64,000 nt of DNA from Colletes latitarsis (taxonomy: Eukaryota > Arthropoda > Insecta > Hymenoptera > Colletidae). The stretch is taken from NCBI RefSeq assembly GCF_051014445.1, contig NW_027488365.1, positions 2,418,001 through 2,482,000 on the forward strand, written 5' to 3'. The translations under genes and the position numbers were made by a program. The notes beneath the pieces were generated by a model that saw nothing but the letters and a program-made list of their open reading frames with translations, was not told where the DNA came from and did not search any database. Of this stretch, positions 39,317 to 51,797 are shown piece after piece (within the stretch, counting starts at the first letter, position 1; every line of letters begins with the position of its first letter).

Positions 39317-42300
39317 GAATATTTTAGAGAATAATTCACGTTAGGTCTAGGTTAGGCCTGGGATTTGCTCTCATCAGGCTCATTCCTTCGCATATTTCTC
39401 ATACTAGATGGCTAGATCCTGGGCATTTTCTGGTTTGCATCACGTAGTAATGAAGTACAACACTGAAACACTCAATTAAACCTGGTTTCGATCAATATTA
39501 TTGAGGATAACGCATGTTAGGTCCAGGTTAGGCCTGGGATTTTCACTCATCAGACTCATACTTTCGCATTCTTCACATACTTGTTGAACGGATCTTGGGT
39601 TTTTTCTGGTGTGGATCACGTAGTAATGTGGTGCCACACTGAAACAATCAATTAAACCTGATCTCGATAAATATTTTAGAGGATAACGCATGTTAGGTCT
39701 GGGTTAGGTCTAGGATTTGCCCTCATCAGGCGCATACTTTCGCATATTCCTCATACTTCATGGGTGGATCCTGGGCTATTTCTGGATTGGAGCACGTAGT
39801 AATGTGGTACCACACTGAAACAGTCCATTAAACCTGGCTTGGATCAATATTTTTGAGGATAACGCATGTTAGGTCTAGGTTAGGCCGGGGTTTTCACACA
39901 TCAGACTCATACTTTCGCATTCTTCTCATACTTGTTGAACGTATCCTGGGTTTTTACTGGTTTGGATCACGTAGTAATGTGGTACCATACTGAAACATTC
40001 AATTAAACCTGGTCTTGATAAATATTTTAGAGAATAATTCATGTTAGGTCTAGGTAAGGTCAGGGATTTGCTCTCATCAGGCTCATTCTTTCGCATATTT
40101 CTCATACTTGATGGCTAGATCCTGGGCTTTTTTTGGATTGCATCACGTAGTAATGATGCACAACACTGAAGCAGTCAATTAAACCTGGTTTCCATCAATA
40201 TTTTAGAGAGTAATTCATGTTAGGTCTAGGTTAGGTCAGGGATTTGCTCTCATCAGGCTCATTCTATCGCATATTTCTCATACTTGATGGCTAGATCCTG
40301 GGCTTTTTTTGGATTGCATCACGTAGTAATGAAGTTCAACACTGAAAATGTCAATTAAACCTGGTTTCCATCAATATTTTAGAGGACAACGCATGTCAGG
40401 TCTAGGTTAGGTCTGGGATTTTCACTCATCAGACTCATACTTTCGCATTCTTCACATACTTGTTGAACGGATCCAGGGTTTTCTCTGGTTTGGATCACGA
40501 AGTAATGTGGGACCACACTGAAACAATCAATTAAACCTGGTCTTGATAAATATTTTAGAGGATAACGCATGTTAGGTCTGGGTTAGGTCTAGGATTTGCC
40601 CTCATCAGGCTCATACTTTCGCATATTTCTCATACTTCATGGCTGGATCCTGGGCTACTTCTGGATTGGATCACGTAGTAATGTGGGACCACACTGAAAC
40701 AGTCAATTAAACCTGGTTTAGATCAATATATTAGAGAATAATTCAAGTTAGGTCTAGGTTAGGTCTGGGATTTGCTCTCATCAGGCTCATTCTTTCGCAT
40801 ATTTCTCATACTTGATGGCTAGATCCTGGGCTTTTTCTGGATTGCATCACGTAGTAATGTGGGACCACACTGAAACAGTCAATTAAACCTGGTTTAGATC
40901 AATATATTAGAGAATAATTCAAGTTAGGTCTAGGTTAGGTCTGGGATTTGCTCTCATCAGGCTCATTCTTTCGCATATTTCTCATACTTGATGGCTAGAT
41001 CCTGGGCTTTTTCTGGATTGCATAACGTAGTAATGAAGTACAACACTGAAACAGTCAATTAAACCTGGTTTCCATCAATATCTTAGAGGACAACGCAAGT
41101 TAGGTCTGGGGTAGGTCTGGGATTTGCCCACATCAGGCTCATACTTTCGCGTTTTTCACATACTTGTCGAACAGATCCTGGGTTTTTTCTGGTTTGGATC
41201 ACGTAGTAGTGTGGTACCACACTGAACCAGTCCATTAAACCTGGTTTGGATCAACATTTTAGAGGATAACGCATGTTAGGTCTAGGTTAGGTCTGGGATT
41301 TTCACTCATCAGACTCATACTTTCGCATTCTTCACATACTTGTTGAACGGATCCTGGGTTTTTACTGGTTTGGATCACGTAGTAATGTGGTACCACACTG
41401 AAACATTCAATTAAACCTCGTCTTGATAAATATTTTAGAGGATAACGCATGTTAGGTCTGGGTTAGGTCTAGGATTTGCCCTCGTCAGGTTCATACTTCA
41501 GATATTTCTCATACTTCATGGCTAGATCCTGGGCTATTTCTGGATTGTATCACGTAGTAATGTGGTACCACACAGAAACAGTCAATTAAACCTGGTTTCG
41601 ATCAATATTTTAGTGGATAACGCAAGTTAGGTCTGGGATAGGTCTGGGATTTGCCCTCATCAGGCTGATACCTTCGCGTTTTTCACATACTTGTTGAACA
41701 GATCCTGGGTTTTTTCTGGTTTGGGTCACGTAATAGTGTGGTACCACACTGAAACAGTCGATTAAACGTGGTTTCGATCAATATTTTTGAGGATAACGCA
41801 TGTTAGGTCTAGGTTAGGCCGGGGATTTTCACTCATCAGACTCATACTTACGCATTCTTCACATACTTGTTGAACGGATCCTGGGTTTTTGCTGGTTTGG
41901 ATCACGTAGTAATGTGGTACCACACTGAAACATTCAATTAAACCTGGTCTTGATAAATATTTTAGAGGATAACGCATGTTAGGTCTGGGTTAGGTCTAGG
42001 ATTTGCCCTCATCAGGCTCATACTTTCGCATATTTCTCATACTTCATGGCTGGATCCTGGGCTACTTCTGGATTGGATCACGTAGTAATGTGGTACCACA
42101 CTGAAACAGTCAATTAAACCTGGTTTTGATGAATATTTTAGAGAATAATTCATGTTAGGTCTAGGTTAGGCCTGGGATTTGCTCTCATCAGGCTCATTCT
42201 TTCGCATATTTCTCATACTAGATGGCTAGATCCTCGGCTTTTTCTGGATTGCATCACGTAGTAATGAAGTACAACACTGAAACACTCAATTAAACCTGGT

Positions 42301-44753
42301 TTCGATCAATATTATTGAGGATAACGCATGTTAGGTCCAGGTTAGGCCTGGGATTTTCAATCATCAGACTCATACTTTCGCATTCTTCACATACTTCATG
42401 GCTGGATCCTGGGCTATTTCTGGATTGGAGCACGTAGTAATGTGGTACCACACGGAAACAGTCCATTAAACCTGGTTTGGATCAATATTTTTGAGGATAA
42501 CGCATGTTAGGTCTAGGTTAGGCCGGGGATTTTTACTCATCAGACTCATACTTTCGCATTCTTCACATACTTGTTGAACGGATCCTGGGTTTTTACTGGT
42601 TTGGATCACGTAGTAATGTGGTACCACACTGAAACATTCAATTAAACCTGGTCTTGATAAATATTTTAGAGAATAATTCATGTTAGGTCTAGGTTATGTC
42701 AGGGATTTGCTCTCATCAGGCTCATTCTTTCGCATATTTCTCATACTTGATGGCTAGATCCTGGGCTTTTTTTGGATTGCATCACGTAGTAATGAAGTTC
42801 AACACTGAAACTGTCAATTAAACCTGGTTTCCATCAATATTTTAGAGGACAACGCATGTCAGGTCTAGGTTAGGTCTGGGATTTGCTCTCATCAGGGTCA
42901 TACTGTCGCAGTTTTAACTTACTTGTTGAACGGATCCTGGGTTTTTTCTGGTTTGGTTCACGTAGTAATGTGGTACCACACTGAAACAGTCAATTAAACC
43001 TGGCCTTGATAAATATTTTAGAGGATAACGCATGTTAGGTTTGGGTTAGGTCTAGGATTTGATCTCATCAGACTCATACTTTCGCGTTTTTCACATACTT
43101 GTTGAACAGATCCTGGGTTTTTTCTGGTTTGGATCACGTAGTAGTGTGGTACCACACTGAAACAGTCCATTAAACCTGGTTGCGATCATTATTTTACAGG
43201 ATAACGCATGTTAGGTCTGGGTTAGGTCTAGGATTTGCCCTCATCAGGCTCATACTTTCGCATTCTTCACATACTTGTTGAACGGATCCTGGGTTTTCTC
43301 TGGTTTGGATCACGAAGTAATGTGGGACCACACTGAAACAATCAATTAAACCTGGTCATGATAAATATTTTAGAGGATAACGCATGTTAGGTTTGGGTTA
43401 GGTCTAGGATTTGATCTCATCAGACTCATACTTTCGCGTTTTTCACATACTTGTTGAACAGATCCTGGGTTTTTTCTGGTTTGGATCACGTAGTAAAGTG
43501 GTACCACACTGAAACAGTCCATTAAACCTGGTTTGGATCAATATTTTAGAGGATAACGCATGTTAGGTCTAGGTTAGGTCCGGGATTTTCACTCATCAGA
43601 CTCATACTTTCGCATTCTTCACATACTTGTTGAACGGATCCTGGGTTTTTTCTGGTTTCGATCACGTAGTAATGTGGGACCACACCGAAACAATCAATTA
43701 AACCTGGTCTTGATAAATATTTTAGAGGATAACGCATGTCAGGTCTGGGATAAGTCTGGGATTTGACCTCATCAGGGTCATACTTTCGCAGTTTTAACAT
43801 GCATGTTGACCTGATCGAGGGTTTTCTCTGCTTTGGATCACGTAGTAAAGTGGTACCACAACTAAAACAGTCAATTAAACCTGGTTTCGATCATTATTGT
43901 AGAGGATAACGCAAGTCAGGTCTGGGATAGGTCTGGGATTAGCCCTCATCAGACTCATACTTTCGCATTCTTCAGATACTTGTTGAACGGATCCTGGGTT
44001 TTTTCTGGTTTGGATCACGTAGTAATGTGGGACCACACTGAAACAATCAATTAAACCTGGTCATGATAAATATTTTAGAGGATAACGCATGTTAGGTCTG
44101 GGTTAGGTCTAGGATTTGCCCTCGTCAGGCTCATACTTTCGCATATTTCTCATACTTCATGGCTAGATCCTGGGCTATTTCTGGATTGGATCACGTAGTA
44201 ATGTGGTACCACACTGAAACAGTCAATTAAACCTGGTTTTGATGAATATTTTAGAGAATAATTCATGTTAGGTCTAGGTTAGGCCTGGGATTTGCTCTCA
44301 TCAGGCTCATTCTTTCGCATATTTCTCATACTAGATGGCTAGATCCTGGGCATTTTCTGGATTGCATCACGTAGTAATGAAGTACAACACTGAAACACTC
44401 AATTAAACCTGGTTTCGATCAATATTATTGAGGATAACGCATGTTAGGTCCAGGTTAGGCCTGGGATTTTCACTCATCAGACTCATACTTTCGCATTCTT
44501 CACATACTTGTTGAACGGATCTTGGGTTTTTTCTGGTGTGGATCACGTAGTAATGTGGTGCCACACTGAAACAATCAATTAAACCTGATCTCGATAAATA
44601 TTTTAGAGGATAACGCATGTTAGGTCTGGGTTAGGTCTAGGATTTGCCCTCATCAGGCGCATACTTTCGCATATTTCTCATACTTCATGGGTGGATCCTG
44701 GGCTATTTCTGGATTGGAGCACGTAGTAATGTGGTACCACACTGAAACAGTCC
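39317..44753 (+). repeat. Mosaic segment sharing blocks with 25, 46 and 59 kb
   Basis: This stretch holds about 31 monomers of mixed subfamilies. About 39.7-40.38 kb matches 46.38-47.06 kb. About 41.62-42.34 kb matches 59.1-59.83 kb. About 43484-44237 matches 22725-23478. The monomer with CAATATTATTGAGG and GATCTTGGG near 39.49 kb recurs near 25.42, 44.42 and 59.79 kb. No other element was seen. Confidence 0.7.
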
Positions 44754-47545
44754 ATTAAACCTGGTTTCGATCAATATTTTAGAGGATTACGCAAGTTAGG
44801 GCTGGGATAGGTCTAGGATTTGCCCTCATCAGGGTGATTCTTTCGCATATTTCTCATACTTGATGGCTAGATCCTGGGTTTTTTTCTGGTTTGGATCACG
44901 TAGTAGTGTGGTACCACACTGAAACTGTCCATTAAACCTGGTTTCGATCAATATTTTAGAGGATAACGCAAGTTAGGTCTGGGATAGCCCTGAGATTTTC
45001 GCTCATCAGACTCATACTTTCGCATTCTTCAGATACTTGTTGAACGGATCCTGGGTTTTTTCTGGTATGGTTCACGTAGTAATGTGGTACCACACTGAAA
45101 CAATCAATTAAACCAGGTCTTGATAAATATTTTAGATGATAACGCCTGTTAGGTCTGGGTTAGGTCTAGGATTTGCCCTCATCAGGCTCATACATTCGCA
45201 TATTTCTCATACTTCATGGCTAGATCCTGGGCTATTTCTGGATTGGATCACGTAGTAATGTGGTACCACACTGGAACAGTCAATTAAACCTGGTTTCGAT
45301 CAATATTTTAGAGGACAATGCAAGTTAGGTCTGGGTTAAGTCTGGGATTTGCCCACATCAGGGTCATACTTTCGCATTTTTCACATACTTGTTGAACAGA
45401 TCCTGGGGTTTTTCTGGTTTGGCTCGCGCAGTAATGTGGTACCACACTGAAACAGCCCACTGTACCTGGTTTGGATCAATATTTTAGAGGATAATGCATG
45501 TTAGGTCTAGGTTAGCCCTGAGATTTTCGCTCATCAGACTCATACTTTCGCATTCTTCAGATACTTGTTGAACGGATCCTGGGTTTTTTCTGGTATGGTT
45601 CACGTAGTAATGTGGTACCACACTGAAACAATCAATTAAACCAGGTCTTGATAAATATTTTAGATGATAACGCATGTTAGGTCTAGGTTAGGCCTGGGAT
45701 TTGCCCTCATCAGGGTCATACTTTCGCAGTTCTAACATACATGTTGACCTGATCGAGGGTTTTTTCTGCTTTGTATCACGTAGTAATGTGGTATCACAGT
45801 GAAACAGTCCACTTAACCTGGTTTGGATCAATATTTTAGAGGATAACGCATGTTAGGTCTAGGTTAGCCCTGAGATTTTCGCTCATCAGACTCATACTTT
45901 CGCATATTTCTCATACTTCATGGCTAGATCCTGGGCTATTTCTGGATTGGATCACGTAGTAATGTGGTACCACACTGGAACAGTCAATTAAACCTGGTTT
46001 CGATCAATATTTTAGAGGACAATGCAAGTTAGGTCTGGGTTAGGTCTGGGATTTGACCTCATCAGACTCATACTTTCGCACACTTCACATACTTGTTGAA
46101 CAGATCCTGGGTTTTTTCTGGTTTGGATCACGTAGTAGTGTGGTACCACACTGAAACAGTCCATTAAACCTGGTTGCGATCAATATTTTACAGGATAACG
46201 CATGTTAGGTCTGGGTTAGGTCTAGGATTTGCCCTGATCAGGCTCATACTTTCGCGTTTTTCACATACTTGTTGAACGGATCTTGGGTTTTTTCTGGTGT
46301 GGATCACGTAGTAATGTGGTGCCACACTGAAACAATCAATTAAACCTGATCTCGATAAATATTTTAGAGGATAACGCATGTTAGGTCTGGGTTAGGTCTA
46401 GGATTTGCCCTCATCAGGCGCATACTTTCGCATATTTCTCATACTTCATGGCTGGATCCTGGGCTATTTCTGGATTGGAGCACGTAGTAATGTGGTACCA
46501 CACTGAAACAGTCCATTAAACCTGGTTTGGATCAATATTTTTGAGGATAACGCATGTTAGGTCTAGGTTAGGCCGGGGATTTTCACTCATCAGACTCATA
46601 CTTTCGCATTCTTCTGATACTTGTTGAACGTATCCTGGGTTTTTACTGGTTTGGATCACGTAGTAATGTGGTACCATACTGAAACATTCAATTAAACCTG
46701 GTCTTGATAAATATTTTAGAGTATAATTCATGTTAGGTCTAGGTAAGGTCAGGGATTTGCTCTCATCAGGCTCATTCTTTCGCATATTTCTCATACTTGA
46801 TGGCTAGATCCTGGGCTTTTTTTGGATTGCATCACGTAGTAATGATGCACAACACTGAAGCAGTCAATTAAACCTGGTTTCCATCAATATTTTAGAGAGT
46901 AATTCATGTTAGGTCTAGGTTAGGTCAGGGATTTGCTCTCATCAGGCTCATTCTATCGCATATTTCTCATACTTGATGGCTAGATCCTGGGCTTTTTTTG
47001 GATTGCATCACGTAGTAATGAAGTTCAACACTGAAAATGTCAATTAAACCTGGTTTCCATCAATATTTTAGAGGACAACGCATGTCAGGTCTAGGTTAGG
47101 TCTGGGATTTGCTCTCATCAGGGTCATACTGTCGCAGTTTTAACTTACTTGTTGAACGGATCCTGGCTTTTTTCTGGTTTGGTTCACGTAGTAATGTGGT
47201 ACCACACTGGAACATTCAATTAAACCTGGCCTTGATAAATATTTTAGAGGATAACGCATGTTAGGTTTGGGTTAGGTCTAGGATTTGACCTCATCAGACT
47301 CATACTTTCGCACACTTCACATACTTGTTGAACAGATCCTGGGTTTTTTCTGGTTTGGATCACGTAGTAGTGTGGTACCACACTGAAACAGTCCATTAAA
47401 CCTGGTTGCGATCAATATTTTACAAGATAACGCATGTTAGGTCTGGGTTAGGTCTAGGATTTGCCCTGATCAGGCTCATACTTTCGCGTTTTTCACATAC
47501 TTGTTGAACAGATCCCGGGTTTTTTCTGGATTGGGTCACGTAGTA
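44754..47545 (+). repeat. 2.8-kb block, first copy (partner 51798-54588)
   Basis: This block of about 16 monomers recurs 7,044 bp downstream. Edges are the C/A mismatch at 44753/51797 and the G/A mismatch at 47546/54589. Very few differences were seen: GGGCTGGG versus GGTCTGGG near 44800/51844, TTACAAGATAAC versus TTACAGGATAAC near 47421/54464, and a 1-bp loss near 54203. Marker variants include GGTTAGCCCTGAG, TTTTCGCTCATCAG and TTTTAGATGATAACGC. Confidence 0.82.
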
Positions 47546-50500
47546 GTGTGGTACCACACTGAAACAGTCGATTAAACCTGGTTTCGATCAATATTTTTGA
47601 GGATAACGCATGTTAGGTCTGGGTTAGGTCTAGGATTTCCCTCATCAGGCTCATTCTTTCGCATATTTCTCAAACTTGATGGCTAGATCCTGGGCTTTTT
47701 CTGGATTGCATCACGTAGTAATGTGGGACCACACTGAAACAGTCCATTAAACCTGGTTTCGATCAATATATTAGAGAATAATTCAAGTTAGGTCTAGGTT
47801 AGGTCTGGGATTTGCTCTCATCAGGCTCATTCTTTCGCATATTTCTCATACTTGATGGCTAGATCCTGGCCTTTTTCTGGATTGCATCACGTAGTAATGT
47901 GGGACCACACTGAAACAGTCAATTAAACCTGGTTTAGATCAATATATTAGAGAATAATTCAAGTTAGGTCTAGGTTAGGTCTGGGATTTGCTCTCATCAG
48001 GCTCATTCTTTCGCATATTTCTCATACTTGATGGCTAGATCCTGGGCTTTTTCTGGATTGCATCACGTAGTAATGAAGTACAACACTGAAACAGTCAATT
48101 AAACCTGGCTTCCATCAATATCTTAGAGGACAACGCAAGTTAGGTCTGGGATAGGTCTGGGATTTGCCCTCATCAGGGTCATACTTTCGCAGTTTTAACA
48201 TACATGTTGACCTGTTCGAGGGTTTTTTCTGCTTTGGATCACGTAGTAAAGTTGTATCACACTGAAGCTGTCCATTAAACCTGGTTTGGATCAATATTTT
48301 AGAGGATAACGCATGTTAGGTCTGGGTTAGGTCTAGGATTTGCTCTCGTCAGGCTCATACTTTCGCATATTTCTCATACCTCATGGCTAGATCCTGGGCT
48401 ATTTCTGGATTGGATCACGTAGTAATGTGGTACGACACTGAAACAGTCAATTAAACCTGGCTTTGATCAATATTTTAGAGAATAATTCATGTTATGTCTA
48501 GGTTAGGTCTGGGATTTGCCACATCAGGGTCATACTTTCGCATTTTTCACATACTTGTTGAACAGATCCTGGGTTTTTTCTGGTTTGGATCGCGCAGTAA
48601 TGTGGTACCACACAGAAGCAGCCCACTGAACCTGGTTTCGATCAATATTTTAGAGGATAACGAAAGTTATGTCTAGGTTAGGCCTGGGATTTGCCCTCAT
48701 CAGGGTCATACTTTCGCAGTTTTAACATGCATGTTGACCTGATCGAGGGTTTTTTCTGCTTTGGATCACGTAGTAAAGTGGTACCACACTAAAACAGTCA
48801 ATTAAACCTTGTTTCGATCAATATTTTAGAGGATAACGCAAGTTAGGTCTGGGATAGGTCTAGGATTTGCCCTCATCAGGCTCATTCTTTCGCATATTTC
48901 TCATACTTGATGGCTAGATCCTGGGCTTTTTCTGGATTGCATCACCTAGTATTGTGGTACCACACTGAAACAGTCGATTAAACCAGGTTTCGATCAATAT
49001 TTTTGAGGATAACGCATGTTAGGTCTAGGTTAGGCCTGGGATTTTCACTCATCAGACTCATTCTTTCGCATTCTTTACATACTTGTTGAACGGATCCTGG
49101 GTTTTTTCTGGTTTGGATCACGTAGTAATGTGGGACCACACTGAAACAATCAATTAAACCTGGTCTTGATAAATATTTTAGAGGATAACGCATGTTAGGT
49201 CTGGGTTAGGTCTAGGATTTGCTCTCGTCAGGCTCATACTTTCGCATATTTCTCATACCTCATGGCTAGATCTTGGGCTATTTTCTGGTTTGGATCACAT
49301 AGTAATGTGGTACCACACTGAAACAGTCGATTAAACCAGGTTTCGATCAATATTTTTGAGGATAGCGCATGTTAGGTCTAGGTTAGGCCTGGGATTTTCA
49401 CTCATCAGACTCATTCTTTCGCATTCTTCACATACTTGTTGAACGGATCTTGGGTTTTTTCTGGTGTGGATCACGTAGTAAAGTGGTACCACACTAAAAC
49501 AGTCAATTAAACCTGGTTTCGATCAACATTTTAGAGGATAACGAAAGTTATGTCTAGTTCAGGCCTGGGATTAGCCCTCATCAGACTCATACTTTCGCAT
49601 ACTTCACATACTTGTCGAACAGATCCTGGGTTTTTTTCTGGTTTGGATCACGTAGTAATGTGGTACCACACTGAAACAGTCAATTAAACCTGGTTTCGAT
49701 CAATATTTTAGAGGATAACGCAAGTTAGGTCTGGAATCGGTCTGGGATTTGCCCTCATCAGGCTCATACTTTCGCGTTTTTCACATACTGGTTGAACAGA
49801 TCCTGGGTTTTTTTCTGGTTTGGATCACGTAGTAGTGTGGTACCACACTGAAACTGTCCATTAAACCTGGTTTCGATCAATATTTTTGAGGATAACGCAT
49901 GTTAGGTCTAGGTTAGGCCGAGGATTTTCACTCATCAGGCTCATACTTTCGCATATTTCTTATACTTCATGGATAGATCCTGGGCCATTTTCTGGTTTGG
50001 ATCACATAGTAATGTGGTACCACACTGAAACAGTCGATTAAACCAGGTTTCGATCAATATTTTTGAGGATAACGCATGTTAGGTCTAGGTTAGGTCTGGG
50101 ATTTGCTCTCATCGGGCTCATTCTTTCGCATATTTCTCATACTTGATGGCTAGATCGTGGGCTTTTTCTGGATTGCATCACGTAGTAATGAAGTACAACA
50201 CTGAAACAGTCAATTAAACCAAGTTTCCATCAATATTTTAGAGGACAACGCATGCCAGGTCTAGGTTAGGCCTGGGATTTGCCCTCATCAGGGTCATACT
50301 TTCGCAGTTTTAACATACATGTTGACCTGTTCGAGGGTTTTTTCTGCTTTGGATCACGTAGTAAAGTTGTATCACACTGAAGCTGTCCATTAAACCTGGT
50401 TTGGATCAATATTTTAGAGGATAACGCATGTTAGGTTTGGGTTAGGTCTAGGATTTGCCCTCGTCAGGCTCATACTTTCGCATATTTCTCATACTTCATG

Positions 50501-51797
50501 GCTAGATCCTGGGCTGTTTCAGGATTGTATCACGTAGTAACGTGGTACCACGCTGAAAGAGTCAATTAAACCTGGTTTCGATCAATATTTTAGAGGATAA
50601 CGCAAGTTAGGTCTGGGATAGGTCTGGGATTCGCCTTCATAGGGCTCATACTTTCGCGTTTTTCACATACTTGTTGAACTGATCCTGGGTTTTTTCTGGT
50701 TTGGTTCACGTAGTAATCTGGTACCACACTGAAACAGTCCATTAAACCTGGTTTCGATCAATATTTTAGAGGATTACGCAAGTTAGGTCTGGGATAGGTC
50801 TAGGATTTGCCCTCATCAGGGTGATTCTTTCGCATATTTCTCATACTTGATGGCTAGATCCTGGGCTTTTTCTGGATTGCATCACGTAGTATTGCGGTAC
50901 CACACTGAAACTGTCCATTAAACCTGGATTCGATCAATATTTTAGAGGATTACGCAAGTTAGGTCTGGGATAGCCCTGAGATTTTCGCTCATCAGACTCA
51001 TACTTTCGCATTCTTCAGATACTTGTTGAACGGATCCTGGGTTTTTTCTGGTATGGTTCACGTAGTAATGTGGTACCACACTGAAACAATCAATTAAACC
51101 AGGTCTTGATAAATATTTTAGATGATAACGCCTGTTAGGTCTGGGTTAGGTCTAGGATTTGCCCTCATCAGGCTCATACATTCGCAGTTTTAACATCCAT
51201 GTTGACCTGATCGAGGGTTTTTTCTGCTTTGGATCACGTAGTAAAGTGGTACCACACTAAAACAGTCAATTAAACCTGGTTTCGATCAATATTTTAGAGG
51301 ATTACGCAAGTTAGGTCTGGGATAGGTCTAGGATTTGCCCTCATCAGGGTGATTCTTTCGCATATTTCTCATACTTGATGGCTAGATCCTGGGCTTTTTC
51401 TGGATTGCATCACGTAGTATTGCGGTACCACACTGAAACTGTCCATTAAACCTGGTTTCGATCAATATTTTAGAGGATTACGCAAGTTAGGTCTGGGATA
51501 GGTCTAGGATTTGCCCTCATCAGGGTGATTCTTTCGCATATTTCTCATACTTGATGGCTAGATCCTGGGTTTTTTTCTGGTTTGGATCACGTAGTAGTGT
51601 GGTACCACACTGAAACTGTCCATTAAACCTGGTTTCGATCAATATTTTTGAGGATAACGCATGTTAGGTCTACGCTAGGCCTGGGATTTACACTCATCAG
51701 ACTCATACTTTCGCATTCTTCACATACTTGTTGAACGGATCTTGGGTTTTTTCTGGTGTGGATCACGTAGTAATGTGGTACCACACTAAAACAGTCA
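47546..51797 (+). repeat. Spacer array between the 2.8-kb copies, with local amplification
   Basis: This stretch holds about 24 monomers. At 47.55-48.16 kb it continues the block related to 25.5-27.4 kb. A variant monomer with GAGGATTACGCAAG followed by CATCAGGGTGATTC occurs at 50771, 51299 and 51475, with another at 51828 just past the right edge and single copies at 44784 and 55876. Such clustering suggests local amplification. GAGGATTACGC at 50947 is joined to a different half (GGGATAGCCCTGAG). Confidence 0.7.
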
